NCBI RefSeq assembly: GCF_009696065.1
Contig: NZ_VUMS01000016.1
Coordinates: 1 to 64,000 of the forward strand
Length of the DNA stretch: 64,000 nt
Source: Oliverpabstia intestinalis
GTDB lineage: Bacteria > Bacillota > Clostridia > Lachnospirales > Lachnospiraceae
Reading direction: 5' to 3'
Shown here: piece by piece, positions 41,308 to 49,563 of the stretch
How the letters are laid out: each line of letters begins with the position of its first letter
Numbering within the stretch: the stretch's first letter is position 1
The notes under the pieces: model-generated
The model's input: only the letters and a program-made list of their open reading frames with translations
Told to the model about the DNA's origin: nothing
Database searches by the model: none
Translations under genes and position numbers: made by a program

Positions 41308-41595
41308 TTAAGCTTCTTTCTTAACAACTAAATATCTCATTACATTGTCCATGATACGAACGTGTCTTTCAACTTCTGCAGGACAGGTTGCATCTGCTTC
41401 GAACTGGATGAAATAGTAGAAGCCTTCTCTCATTTTCTGAACTTCGTAAGCTAATCTTTTCTTACCCCATTCTTCAACTTCTGTAACTGTTCCGCCGTAA
41501 CGTGCTACATAGCTTTTTGCTTTCTCTACTACGGCTTCACGAGCTTCATCCTCGATTTTTGCATTCACAACCAATGCTAATTCATATTTGCTCAT
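41308..41595 (-). CDS. rpsF: 30S ribosomal protein S6
   Basis: 95 residues: MSKYELALVVNAKIEDEAREAVVEKAKSYV, then VEEWGKKRLAYEVQKMREGFYYFIQF. It heads the rpsF-ssb-rpsR operon. Confidence 0.97.
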   Translation of the reverse strand: MSKYELALVVNAKIEDEAREAVVEKAKSYVARYGGTVTEVEEWGKKRLAYEVQKMREGFYYFIQFEADATCPAEVERHVRIMDNVMRYLVVKKEA

Positions 41596-41621
41596 GCTGT
41601 TTTACCTCCTTTTGGACTTTT

Positions 41622-41648
41622 GGCTTCCGGTTTCAGTACCGGAAACAA
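41622..41648 (-). promoter_or_regulatory. Hairpin in the rpsF leader, possible r-protein leader
   Basis: TTCCGGT-ACTGAA-ACCGGAA (41625-41644) lies about 30 nt before rpsF. S6:S18 autoregulatory leaders in Firmicutes are CCG-containing stem-loops at this place. The match to that motif has not been tested. Confidence 0.3.
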
Positions 41649-41699
41649 GGATAAATTATATATCACAAGACGATATTTTACCATGAATCAAAAACAATT

Positions 41700-41900
41700 T
41701 CAAGTATTTTCTTCACTCTTTTTCTGTAAATTTCTTGTGTTTTTTTCCACCAGTTTCCGTGCAATCATGATTTGATGACCGCACCCGGTGCATTTCAGAC
41801 GGAAGTCAGCACCCACACGGAGAATTTCCCATTCACTGCTTCCACAGGGATGTTGTTTTTTTAATTTTACAATATCCCCCACTTCATACTGATATGTCAT
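41700..41900 (-). CDS. DUF951 domain protein
   Basis: 66 residues: YEVGDIVKLKKQHPCGSSEWEILRVGADFRLKCTGCGHQIMIARKLVEK. The HPCG and KCTGCG cysteines are the DUF951 signature, probably a small zinc-binding, nucleic-acid-associated protein. It is 3 bp after the sirtuin gene. Confidence 0.88.
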   Translation of the reverse strand: MTYQYEVGDIVKLKKQHPCGSSEWEILRVGADFRLKCTGCGHQIMIARKLVEKNTRNLQKKSEENT

Positions 41901-41903
41901 ATT

Positions 41904-42635
41904 TTATTTCCCCTTTACTTTAATCTGTGAAAAAATCTGACCAATTGGTTTCTGGATCAGAAGATCTGCATTTCGATCCTGTGGTGTGGCACCTTTATTG
42001 ATCAGTACCAGTGCTCTTCCCCTGAAATAATCCAGCAGACCGGCGGCCGGATATACTGCGAGAGATGTGCCACCCACGATCATCACTTCTGCCTCTGCAA
42101 TGGTACGGATGGCATCCGATACTACCTCATTATCCAGTCCTTCTTCATATAAAACCACATCCGGCTTGATCACACCGCCGCACTCGCATTTTGGAACACC
42201 CGCAGAATGCAGCATGTACGATGCATCAAAAAATTTATGACATTTCATACAGTAATTTCTGTGTACCGATCCGTGAAGTTCCATCACATGTTTACTTCCT
42301 GCTGCCTGATGAAGTCCATCGATGTTCTGTGTCACCACACCGGTAAGCTTTCCCGCCGCCTCCAGTTCCGACAGTTTTTTATGTGCCGCATTCGGCTTTG
42401 CATCCAGTGCCAGCATCTTATCCCGGTAAAAGCGGTAAAATTCTTCAGGATGCCGCATAAAAAACGTATGACTTAAAATGGTCTCCGGCGGATAATCATA
42501 TTTCTGATTATACAGACCGTCCACACTCCGAAAATCCGGAATTCCACTTTCTGTAGAAACTCCGGCCCCACCAAAAAATACGATCCGGTCATGTTGATCA
42601 ATAAGTTCCTGTAATTTTTCCACATCCTGTCCCAT
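41904..42635 (-). CDS. cobB: NAD-dependent protein deacylase (sirtuin)
   Basis: 243 residues: FFGGAGVSTESGIPDFRS (NAD-binding GAGxSxxSGIPDFR), GVVTQNIDGLHQAAG, VMELHGSVHRNYC (catalytic His) and a zinc site CMKCHKFF / KCECGG. It deacetylates lysines with NAD+. It lies directly before the DUF951 gene. Confidence 0.95.
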   Translation of the reverse strand: MGQDVEKLQELIDQHDRIVFFGGAGVSTESGIPDFRSVDGLYNQKYDYPPETILSHTFFMRHPEEFYRFYRDKMLALDAKPNAAHKKLSELEAAGKLTGVVTQNIDGLHQAAGSKHVMELHGSVHRNYCMKCHKFFDASYMLHSAGVPKCECGGVIKPDVVLYEEGLDNEVVSDAIRTIAEAEVMIVGGTSLAVYPAAGLLDYFRGRALVLINKGATPQDRNADLLIQKPIGQIFSQIKVKGK

Positions 42636-42711
42636 GATACATCCTCCTTATCCACATATTTCACAGGTTTCTTCCACCCATTCACATTCTTTCACTTCTG
42701 CATATCTGATT

Positions 42712-43530
42712 TTATTTATATGTTCCGACCCAGCGCGCCTGTACAACAAAACGCACCGATTCATCGGAAGTACAGGTAGACAATGTTACCACATAATCAT
42801 CTTTTCCAAGTCCCAGTGCCTTCATATCCACCTTCGACTGTTTTGCCATCTTCTTCACATAAGCCTCAAACTGTTCATCATGTACACTGAACAATGTATA
42901 TACATCACTGCCCACCTTTGCATACTGCATGGAAAAAATCTCATACCTGTATTTTCCGTTCGGCGTACAGATCCACAGGTATTTGCTGTCTTTGTATTTT
43001 TCACTTTCGTACATCTGTTTTAGTTTTCCGAACATTGAACCGTTTTTCATATTATGACCATAGATGATGGTATTGCAATCAGAAAAATCAGATGCATTGG
43101 TAGAATCAATAAATACAGACCCCGCAAAATTATAAGTCTTTTTAATTGTCCGGTGCAGATAATATTCATTATCTTCTCCCTGGGCAATTGGATAACTAAT
43201 AGATGGAATTGCCTCCAGCTCCAGCCATCCCACTACATCGTCATTGATTGCTTTTAATGCGTCAAAATCCACTTCCGGCGGATTGACGGTAAGTTCTTCC
43301 TCCGGGATCAGATTTCCTTCCTCATCTTTCTTCTCTTCCACCACTTCCAACGGTTCACTGCTCTGCACCGTTGTTGCTTCTGCCACAGCATGATATTCAT
43401 CCACTCCTTTTTTATACCCCAGATAGATATTTACCAGCTGATACATAGAGAAGCAGAATACACACAGTGCAACCAGAAACAGCAGTTTCCAGAAGATTCC
43501 CCCACCTTTTTTCTTTTTCTTAGCTGTCAT
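42712..43530 (-). CDS. srtB: Class B sortase
   Basis: 272 residues: an N-terminal signal anchor (IFWKLLFLVALCVFCFSMYQLV) and a Glu-rich stalk. The catalytic domain has NTIIYGHNMKNGSMF (His) and VVTLSTCTSDESVRFVVQA (Cys and Arg). It attaches surface proteins or pilins to peptidoglycan; the substrate gene is not nearby. It lies 80 bp after the phosphoesterase gene. Confidence 0.92.
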   Translation of the reverse strand: MTAKKKKKGGGIFWKLLFLVALCVFCFSMYQLVNIYLGYKKGVDEYHAVAEATTVQSSEPLEVVEEKKDEEGNLIPEEELTVNPPEVDFDALKAINDDVVGWLELEAIPSISYPIAQGEDNEYYLHRTIKKTYNFAGSVFIDSTNASDFSDCNTIIYGHNMKNGSMFGKLKQMYESEKYKDSKYLWICTPNGKYRYEIFSMQYAKVGSDVYTLFSVHDEQFEAYVKKMAKQSKVDMKALGLGKDDYVVTLSTCTSDESVRFVVQARWVGTYK

Positions 43531-43612
43531 CTCTCACTAACTCCTTCTTTCTGTCTTCCATTCTGTTGTACCGTTTCCTGATTCATACTTTTATACAGGC
43601 ATGGTTCGAAAC

Positions 43613-44806
43613 TCATCCCTGAAAATGAATCGTGATCGGACAGATCTCGCAGTCGGTACCGACACGCATCGCCGATCCCCAGACACCAACCCCGGAAGTT
43701 ACGATACTGTGCAGGTTCCCTTTTTTCAGATAACCACAGGCATTTTCCCACATCAGTTTGACAGTCAGATTTCCCGGGAACATCTGGCCATCATGGGTAT
43801 GTCCGCATAGCTGCATATCTGCACCCGATGTCTCAAGTTCTTTCAGTTGTTTCGGCTGATGTTCCAGAACAATGATCGGTTTAGCCTTATCCAGACCACT
43901 CAGAATCACTTCCGGCTCTATGCGATTTTTAGTTCCGTCACCCGGCTTTTGCGCATCTTTTCTTCCCACCAGATAAAAAGCATCATCGATCAGCATCACT
44001 TCGTCATCCAGAATCCGGATCTTTGCTTTTTTTGCAAATTCTTCAAATCGTGGATCACGCATCTCTTTAGCCTGAGACGCCACAGAAAATCCACCAAGCA
44101 ATCGCTCTGTCACATCATGATTGCCAAACACACCAAACGAACCATATCTGCTCTTAATTCCCGCCAGTGTCTTTGCGATCCTGTCCGGGTTCTGCACGGC
44201 TTCATATTCATTATCAAAAATATCCCCGGCAAATACCACCAGATCCGCATTCTGATCATTAATCTTTTTCACCATCCGCTGCATCTGCCCGTTTCCCACA
44301 CTATAACCAAGATGCAGATCCGCAACCAGTACCACTTTCAGATTCCTGTTGTCTCCACAGTTTTTCCGGATCGTCACTTCATACGGTTTGACTTTTACGA
44401 TATTAGAATGCACGATACCATAAGCACTGATTCCTCCAATCAATGCAGTCAGAAGAATTCCCACGAATACATATCCAACTTTACTAAAAAAGAAATCATG
44501 TATTTTCCCCGGTATTTTCTTCAGTACCAGCCGCAGGATATCTGCAACTGCAATAAATATCAGAATGTATGCAAAAGTTCCCAGCCAGTAATTACTGATA
44601 CGCTTTACCAGTACCTGCAATTCTGAAGAAGGAAGAAGGAATGCAAATAACAGTGAGAGTGCCAACAGGGAATAAATTACAATATATGGCACTGCAAACT
44701 TTCTGGAGTGAAAACGTTCGGAACACGCTGTCAACCACTTGTGCACCCGATGAAGGATATAAAGGTTTAAAGATATATAAACCGGTATAATAATCAGTAA
44801 AATCAT
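43613..44806 (-). CDS. Membrane-bound metallophosphoesterase
   Basis: 397 residues: about four to five N-terminal membrane helices (1-150), then a calcineurin-like domain with VLVADLHLGY, VVFAGDIFDNEY, GVFGNHDV and LCGHTHDGQMFPG, all metal ligands present. Members of this YkuE-like group act on phospholipids or UDP-sugars. The exact substrate is unknown. Confidence 0.88.
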   Translation of the reverse strand: MILLIIIPVYISLNLYILHRVHKWLTACSERFHSRKFAVPYIVIYSLLALSLLFAFLLPSSELQVLVKRISNYWLGTFAYILIFIAVADILRLVLKKIPGKIHDFFFSKVGYVFVGILLTALIGGISAYGIVHSNIVKVKPYEVTIRKNCGDNRNLKVVLVADLHLGYSVGNGQMQRMVKKINDQNADLVVFAGDIFDNEYEAVQNPDRIAKTLAGIKSRYGSFGVFGNHDVTERLLGGFSVASQAKEMRDPRFEEFAKKAKIRILDDEVMLIDDAFYLVGRKDAQKPGDGTKNRIEPEVILSGLDKAKPIIVLEHQPKQLKELETSGADMQLCGHTHDGQMFPGNLTVKLMWENACGYLKKGNLHSIVTSGVGVWGSAMRVGTDCEICPITIHFQG

Positions 44807-44835
44807 ATTGTCTCCTCTATGTCATACCGCTCCTT

Positions 44836-45900
44836 TTACAGATCCAGTTTCATATCTCCGTCCTTGATAAAATTATGTTTTCTCATAAACTGTGTAAACA
44901 CCACTGTAAGAACTGCCGGCAGCATAAACTGTATCACAACAATCTTCAGCAATACTACAACCGGATGTTCCGTCTGTGCCATCACCTGCCAGGTCATGAT
45001 CTGACCAACAAAGCCGGCAGATCCCATCCCTGAACCTGTCGCATTGTTCGTCATATGAAACAACATCGTGGAAACCGGGCCAAGCACAGCGCTCGACAGA
45101 ATCACCGGAAGCCAGATCAGTGGTTTTTTAACGATATTCGGCACCTGCAGCATGGAAGTTCCCACACCCTGTGCGATCAGGCCGCCCACACCGTTTTCCC
45201 GGAAACTTGCCACTGCAAATCCTATCATATTACAGCAACATCCCACAGTAGCAGCTCCTGCTGCCAGCCCGGACAGATTCAGGATTACACCTAATGCTGC
45301 TGAACTGATCGGCAATGTCAGGATCATGCCCATCAGAACGGATACCACAATTCCCATCAAAAATGGCTGTTGCTCCGTTCCCCAATTGATCAGACCACCG
45401 AGCCACGTCATAAAAGAAGAAATCGAAGGACCCACCAGAACACCCACGGCAGAGCCCGTACCAATAGAAAGCAACGGAACCAAAATAATGTCCAGCCTTG
45501 TTTTTCCTGCAATCAGATGACCGATTTCAATACCTACATACGCGGCAATAAAGGCGCCGAGAGGTTCTCCCGGTCCCTGGAGTGCCAGATTACCATCCAC
45601 CAATAATGTTCCGGCCAGTACCTTCGAAGCATAGCCACCGATCATACCACTGGTAGCTGCTGACAGTACAACCATTGGAGATTCCTGAAACTTATACGCT
45701 ACACCCACACCGATCCCGGCACAGGTTAACCCGGCTGCTATTTTCCCCACCGCATAGATCAGTGTCCCGATGGATCCTCCTGCAAGCGTCCCGATCTGCT
45801 GGATGATCGTTCCGATGATCAGTGTTGCAAAAAGTCCCAGTGCCATTCCACTGAGTCCCTCCACAAAAACCCGGTTCAGACATTTCTTAATCAGATTCAT
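44836..45900 (-). CDS. PTS IIC-like membrane permease
   Basis: 354 residues and about nine to ten membrane segments, Gly-rich (for example LSGMALGLFATLIIGTIIQQIGTL, GPGEPLGAFIAAYVGIEIG). This resembles the PTS_IIC_2 family, which often occurs without IIA/IIB partners, as here. It ends in a charged MRKHNFIKDGDMKLDL tail. The transported substrate is not deducible. It lies 29 bp before the phosphoesterase gene. Confidence 0.75.
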   Translation of the reverse strand: MNLIKKCLNRVFVEGLSGMALGLFATLIIGTIIQQIGTLAGGSIGTLIYAVGKIAAGLTCAGIGVGVAYKFQESPMVVLSAATSGMIGGYASKVLAGTLLVDGNLALQGPGEPLGAFIAAYVGIEIGHLIAGKTRLDIILVPLLSIGTGSAVGVLVGPSISSFMTWLGGLINWGTEQQPFLMGIVVSVLMGMILTLPISSAALGVILNLSGLAAGAATVGCCCNMIGFAVASFRENGVGGLIAQGVGTSMLQVPNIVKKPLIWLPVILSSAVLGPVSTMLFHMTNNATGSGMGSAGFVGQIMTWQVMAQTEHPVVVLLKIVVIQFMLPAVLTVVFTQFMRKHNFIKDGDMKLDL

Positions 45901-46021
45901 ACATAACCCCTTTCCAGCTCATCACTTTATTCCTGTTCTTTTCAAAGTGTAACACGGTTACTTCCATTCTTCCAGTACTATTTGACAAATCCACAGCATA
46001 AGCATATAATATAATTGATAA

Positions 46022-46095
46022 CGCGGGATGGAGCAGTCTGGAAGCTCGTCGGGCTCATAACCCGAAGGTCGCAGGTTCAAATCCTGCTCCCGCAA
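46022..46095 (+). tRNA. Initiator tRNA-fMet (CAU)
   Basis: 74 nt with a full cloverleaf: acceptor CGCGGGA/TCCCGCA with a C1-A72 mismatch, D arm GAGC...GCTC, anticodon stem TCGGG-CTCATAA-CCCGA with the three G-C pairs typical of initiators, and T arm GCAGG-TTCAAAT-CCTGC. The first-position mismatch and GGG/CCC stem identify the initiator. The CCA is not encoded. A T-run follows. Confidence 0.95.
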
Positions 46096-46114
46096 TTTTT
46101 TATGTTCAATTTCA

Positions 46115-46256
46115 GTAACTATTCAGCAGCCATTATCCCGCGAGGTGTTTTGGCATATTTATGCCAAAATCCCGAGACATACAAGCAAAAATGCCATCAC
46201 CGAAGGTGATTTTAAATGCATTTTTGCTCGTAACTGTGAAGGTACTGAACAGTTAC
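46115..46256. repeat. 142-bp intergenic repeat with inverted ends
   Basis: The ends GTAACTATTCAG and CTGAACAGTTAC are inverted with one mismatch. The interior holds a perfect palindrome TTTTGGCATATTTATGCCAAAA-type arm pair near 46149-46170 and a second stem near CACCGAAGGTG. A shorter relative is at about 63567-63632, and GTAACTG/CAGTTAC ends also occur near 35692-35719. Confidence 0.6.
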
Positions 46257-46278
46257 CAATTTTAAATAAAATCATCAC

Positions 46279-46320
46279 ACAAACACCATCTGACACTTTT
46301 TTCTGTGTCGGGTGGTATTT
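46279..46320 (+). terminator. Terminator downstream of the tRNA and repeat
   Basis: ACACCATCTGACAC and GTGTCGGGTGGT form a hairpin (with G-T pairs), followed by ATTTTTTT. Confidence 0.65.
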
Positions 46321-46338
46321 TTTTACTCGTTGCTCACG

Positions 46339-46382
46339 AAAAAAGAAGAGTGACCTTTTTTTAACAGCCAGCTCTTCTTTTT
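46339..46382 (-). terminator. Terminator of ddh
   Basis: AAAAAAGAAGAG (46339-46350) and CTCTTCTTTTT (46372-46382), read on the minus strand after the ddh stop. Confidence 0.7.
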
Positions 46383-46401
46383 GTCTTTTGTTCTTCTATT
46401 T

Positions 46402-47391
46402 TTACAGCAGATGTGCACGAATCTCGTCTGCGCTCAGCGGGGAAAGATATGCCGGAGCTACATCAAAGACCGTCTTACATCCTGTCATTCCTTCTGCTTT
46501 CATACGGCTCAGTGCCCTTGCGTAAGCAACCAGTACACTGGAAGTAAATTCCGGATTGGATTCCAGTTTCAGAGAATATTCGATCATCTGATGGGTATTT
46601 TCATTTTCACCGGTCATGCCACTTCTCATAACAAATCCACCGTGAGGCATCTTGTTATGAACAGCGTCAAATTCTTCTTCAGAGATAAAGTTTACTGTGG
46701 TATCGTATTCATCAAAATAGTTTTTCATAGTTTTGATGGATTCTTCGATCTGTTTTTTATCAGCACCTTCCTCGGCAACTACGAAGCACTCTCTGGTGTG
46801 TTTCTGACGTGTTGTCAGTTCCGGCTGTTTTCCGGCTCTTACCTGATCCATCGCTTCTTCCACCGGAACAGTATACTGAATACCACGTTTTACACCCGGG
46901 ATTCTTCTGATTGCATCAGAGTGTCCCTGGCTTACGCCTTTACCCCAGAATGTATAGGTTTTTCCGTTTGGCAGAATGGATTCTGCATAGATACGGTTCA
47001 GAGAAAACAGACCCGGATCCCAGCCTACAGAGATCATAGCCAGATGACCATTTTCTTTTGCGGCTGCATCTACATTTGCAAAATGCTGTGGAATGTTTGC
47101 ATGGGTATCAAAACTGTCGATGACATTAAAATCTTTTGCCAGTTCCGGCGTCTGTTTTGGAAGGTCTGTAGCACTTCCGCCACAGATGATCATAACATCG
47201 ATCTGATCTTTCATATTCTTTGCATCTTCCATGGTGTATGCTTTTACGCCAGGTGTTTTGACAGTTACTGTTGCAGGATCTCTTCTGGTAAATACACCTG
47301 CCAGTTCCATATCTTCATTCTGACGGATCGCCATCTCAACGCCTTTTCCCAGATTGCCATAACCTGCAATACCGATTCTTATTTTTTTCAT
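46402..47391 (-). CDS. ddh: meso-Diaminopimelate dehydrogenase
   Basis: 329 residues: the NADP-binding start KKIRIGIAGYGNLGKGVEMAI, VFTRRDP, then MISVGWDPGLFSLNR, WGKGVSQGHSDAIRRI and NKMPHGGFVMRSG, all Ddh signatures. It forms meso-DAP in one step from tetrahydrodipicolinate, for lysine and peptidoglycan. No lysine riboswitch is visible upstream. It follows a FadR-type regulator gene by about 185 bp. Confidence 0.95.
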   Translation of the reverse strand: MKKIRIGIAGYGNLGKGVEMAIRQNEDMELAGVFTRRDPATVTVKTPGVKAYTMEDAKNMKDQIDVMIICGGSATDLPKQTPELAKDFNVIDSFDTHANIPQHFANVDAAAKENGHLAMISVGWDPGLFSLNRIYAESILPNGKTYTFWGKGVSQGHSDAIRRIPGVKRGIQYTVPVEEAMDQVRAGKQPELTTRQKHTRECFVVAEEGADKKQIEESIKTMKNYFDEYDTTVNFISEEEFDAVHNKMPHGGFVMRSGMTGENENTHQMIEYSLKLESNPEFTSSVLVAYARALSRMKAEGMTGCKTVFDVAPAYLSPLSADEIRAHLL

Positions 47392-47576
47392 CGCTAATTC
47401 CTCCTGTACTCTCCTATCTATTTCCGGAATCTTTCTGTACCTGCTTTGTCAGAAGAGACTCCGATCATGTATATTTCCGCCTCCGTACCGACGGTTTTCG
47501 GGGATCACGTTCTGAGACTGCACTTTGTGTTCACCACTTTACCTTTGCACAGTCATAAATCTCCTTTTGTATCCTA

Positions 47577-48269
47577 TCACATTTTGATGTCACGTTCAAG
47601 CCATTCATAATGTTCTTCCAATGCCAAAAGCCCTTCCTGAATATTTCCCTCAATAAGACAGATGGCAATATTCTTATGAAGTGCGATCCATTCTTCCGTA
47701 TCAATGGATGCCGCCTGCCGCAAAACCACCTCACCCTCTGAGCGTATGATCTCAGACAAGGCATCCGTCAGAAGAATCAGAAGCCGGTTCTGCGAATACT
47801 CAAATACCAGGTGGTGCAGTTCATGATCCGAGCGGATCCGTTCCTCAAGATCTCCGTTTTCCATCCGGTTGATAATCGCTCCTGCTTTTTCCTTTCCTTC
47901 CTCTGAAATCAGCGCGCTTGCCTGCACATACGCCTGTTTTTCCAGAACTGACCGAAGCTGATTGACTTCCCGGTAATTACTCTCTTCCATCAGAACCAGC
48001 ATGGAAAAAACACTGCTGAGGCTTTCTCCCATCCGGTTTACCAGAAAATTTCCCTTGCCGTGGCGGCTTTCCAGAACGCCTGTATGCTCCAGGATCCGTA
48101 GTGCTTCCCGGACCGAATTTCGGGAAATCCTCAGTGTTTCCATCAGTTCCCGCTCGGAGGGTATCTTCCCGCCATAAGAAATATCTTTGTTTTTTATCAG
48201 TGTTTTCAAATATTCCAGTACCTGGTCATAGGCTTTTGGTGAAGTTGCCTGTACACTTTCCTTATCCAA
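47577..48269 (-). CDS. GntR/FadR-family transcriptional regulator
   Basis: 230 residues: the GntR wHTH (GGKIPSERELMETLRISRNSVREALRILEHTGVLESRHGKGNFL) followed by an all-helical FCD ligand domain (SDHELHHLVFEYSQNRLL with metal-binding His). It lies downstream of lrgAB on the same strand. FCD regulators often respond to organic acids such as lactate, pyruvate or sugar acids; the target is unknown. Confidence 0.88.
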   Translation of the reverse strand: MDKESVQATSPKAYDQVLEYLKTLIKNKDISYGGKIPSERELMETLRISRNSVREALRILEHTGVLESRHGKGNFLVNRMGESLSSVFSMLVLMEESNYREVNQLRSVLEKQAYVQASALISEEGKEKAGAIINRMENGDLEERIRSDHELHHLVFEYSQNRLLILLTDALSEIIRSEGEVVLRQAASIDTEEWIALHKNIAICLIEGNIQEGLLALEEHYEWLERDIKM

Positions 48270-48351
48270 CTGTTTTTCTCACTTTCTTACTTTTCTTCCC
48301 TGCCAGACCCACAGCCGGCATGATTTCCGGACAAAAATACCCGACATATTT

Positions 48352-49044
48352 TTACATCAGACTTGCAAAAACAGAAGATGTTACCACCGTCAGCAAACCT
48401 GCCACAGCGATTGCAAGACTGCTCATCGCACCCTCGATCTCACCCAGTTCCATCGCTTTTGCTGTTCCGATGGCATGAGCGGCAGTTCCAAGAGCCAGTC
48501 CTTTTGCCACCGGTTCTTCCAGACGAAAGAGCTTACAGACAAGATCTGAAATCACATTTCCAAGGACACCCGTAATGACGATAACTGCTACGGTAATAGT
48601 TACCACACCGCCAAGTTCTTCCGATACCCCCATACCAATGGCTGTAGTAATGGATTTCGGAAGCAGAGTTACATACAACTGAGAGTTCAGATGGAATGCC
48701 CGCGCCAGGATGTAAACACCGACCATACTTGCCAGCACCCCGGACAGAATGCCCGCTGCAACGGCTTTGATATTATTCTTCAGCAGTTCAATCTGTCGAT
48801 AGAGGGGCACAGCCAGACTGACCGTCGCCGGTGTCAACAGATAACTGATATACTGGCCACCTTCGTTATAGGTATCATAATCAATATGAAACAGAATCAG
48901 CACCGCCATTACGCAGATGACTGCAATCAACAACGGATTAAAAATTGCCAGTTTAAATTTCTTTTTCAGAAGAGTTCCGATCTCATAGGCCACCAGACTG
49001 ATCACCGCACCAAAAAATACGGAATTTGTCAGGAAATCTTTCAT
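48352..49044 (-). CDS. lrgB: LrgB/CidB-family membrane protein
   Basis: 230 residues and about seven to eight membrane segments: ILFHIDYDTYNEGGQYISYLLTPATVSLAVPLYRQ, LPKSITTAIGMGVSEELGG and AAHAIGTAKAMELGE are LrgB signatures. LrgAB proteins modulate murein hydrolase export and pyruvate uptake. It starts 2 bp after lrgA. Confidence 0.93.
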   Translation of the reverse strand: MKDFLTNSVFFGAVISLVAYEIGTLLKKKFKLAIFNPLLIAVICVMAVLILFHIDYDTYNEGGQYISYLLTPATVSLAVPLYRQIELLKNNIKAVAAGILSGVLASMVGVYILARAFHLNSQLYVTLLPKSITTAIGMGVSEELGGVVTITVAVIVITGVLGNVISDLVCKLFRLEEPVAKGLALGTAAHAIGTAKAMELGEIEGAMSSLAIAVAGLLTVVTSSVFASLM

Positions 49045-49046
49045 TT

Positions 49047-49412
49047 TTATTTTCCCTCCTTACGTTTTCTCTCCCAGCGGATCACCCGCTGTGTCACCTG
49101 TCCGGTCACTCCCATGACAAGTACAGTTGTTACTACCGTCACTACGACCACCGGAACCACGACCGGTCGCAGCACATCCCATGCATTCAAAAGTCCTACT
49201 GCCGCCGGGATAAACATAACCGGCATAATTTCTATCAGAAAATCAGCGGCTCCCTCTACCTGATCCAGCTTTACAATACCGGTAAGAAGTGCAGCAAGCA
49301 ACAATACCAGCCCATACACACTGGCCGGAACCGGAAGTGGAATCACCATACGGAAAAACTCGCCGATAAACGAGAACAACAATATCATACAAAACTGTCT
49401 TACGTGCTTCAA
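49047..49412 (-). CDS. lrgA: LrgA/CidA-family holin-like protein
   Basis: 121 residues, four membrane segments: ILLFSFIGEFFRMVIPLPVPASVYGLVLLLAALL and LIEIMPVMFIPAAVGLL. The start is TTG 49412, with AAAGGAG 7 nt upstream. It is the first gene of lrgAB. Confidence 0.9.
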   Translation of the reverse strand: MKHVRQFCMILLFSFIGEFFRMVIPLPVPASVYGLVLLLAALLTGIVKLDQVEGAADFLIEIMPVMFIPAAVGLLNAWDVLRPVVVPVVVVTVVTTVLVMGVTGQVTQRVIRWERKRKEGK

Positions 49413-49500
49413 AATATTTCTCCTTTCGCTGGTAGTACCAGTTTCAGATTATACTGACCTGACTATTTCCTGTCAAGGAGCAAAATCCCCATAGAAATTC

Positions 49501-49545
49501 AAAAATCTCCGGCAATCGTTTACAAATTGCCGGAGATTTTTCTTT
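49501..49545 (-). terminator. Terminator of hcp
   Basis: AAAAATCTCCGGCAAT (49501-49516) and ATTGCCGGAGATTTTT (49526-49541), perfect 16-bp arms between hcp and lrgA. Confidence 0.9.
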
Positions 49546-49563
49546 AAAAAATGCTGCTGTCCA

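Noticed and set aside
46381-47397. Long plus-strand open frame (338 codons) opposite ddh
   Set aside because: Mirror frame of ddh, unlikely composition, no homology to any family I know.
47392-47576. Lysine riboswitch upstream of ddh
   Set aside because: The region is too short and lacks the conserved core; only promoter-like sequence is seen.
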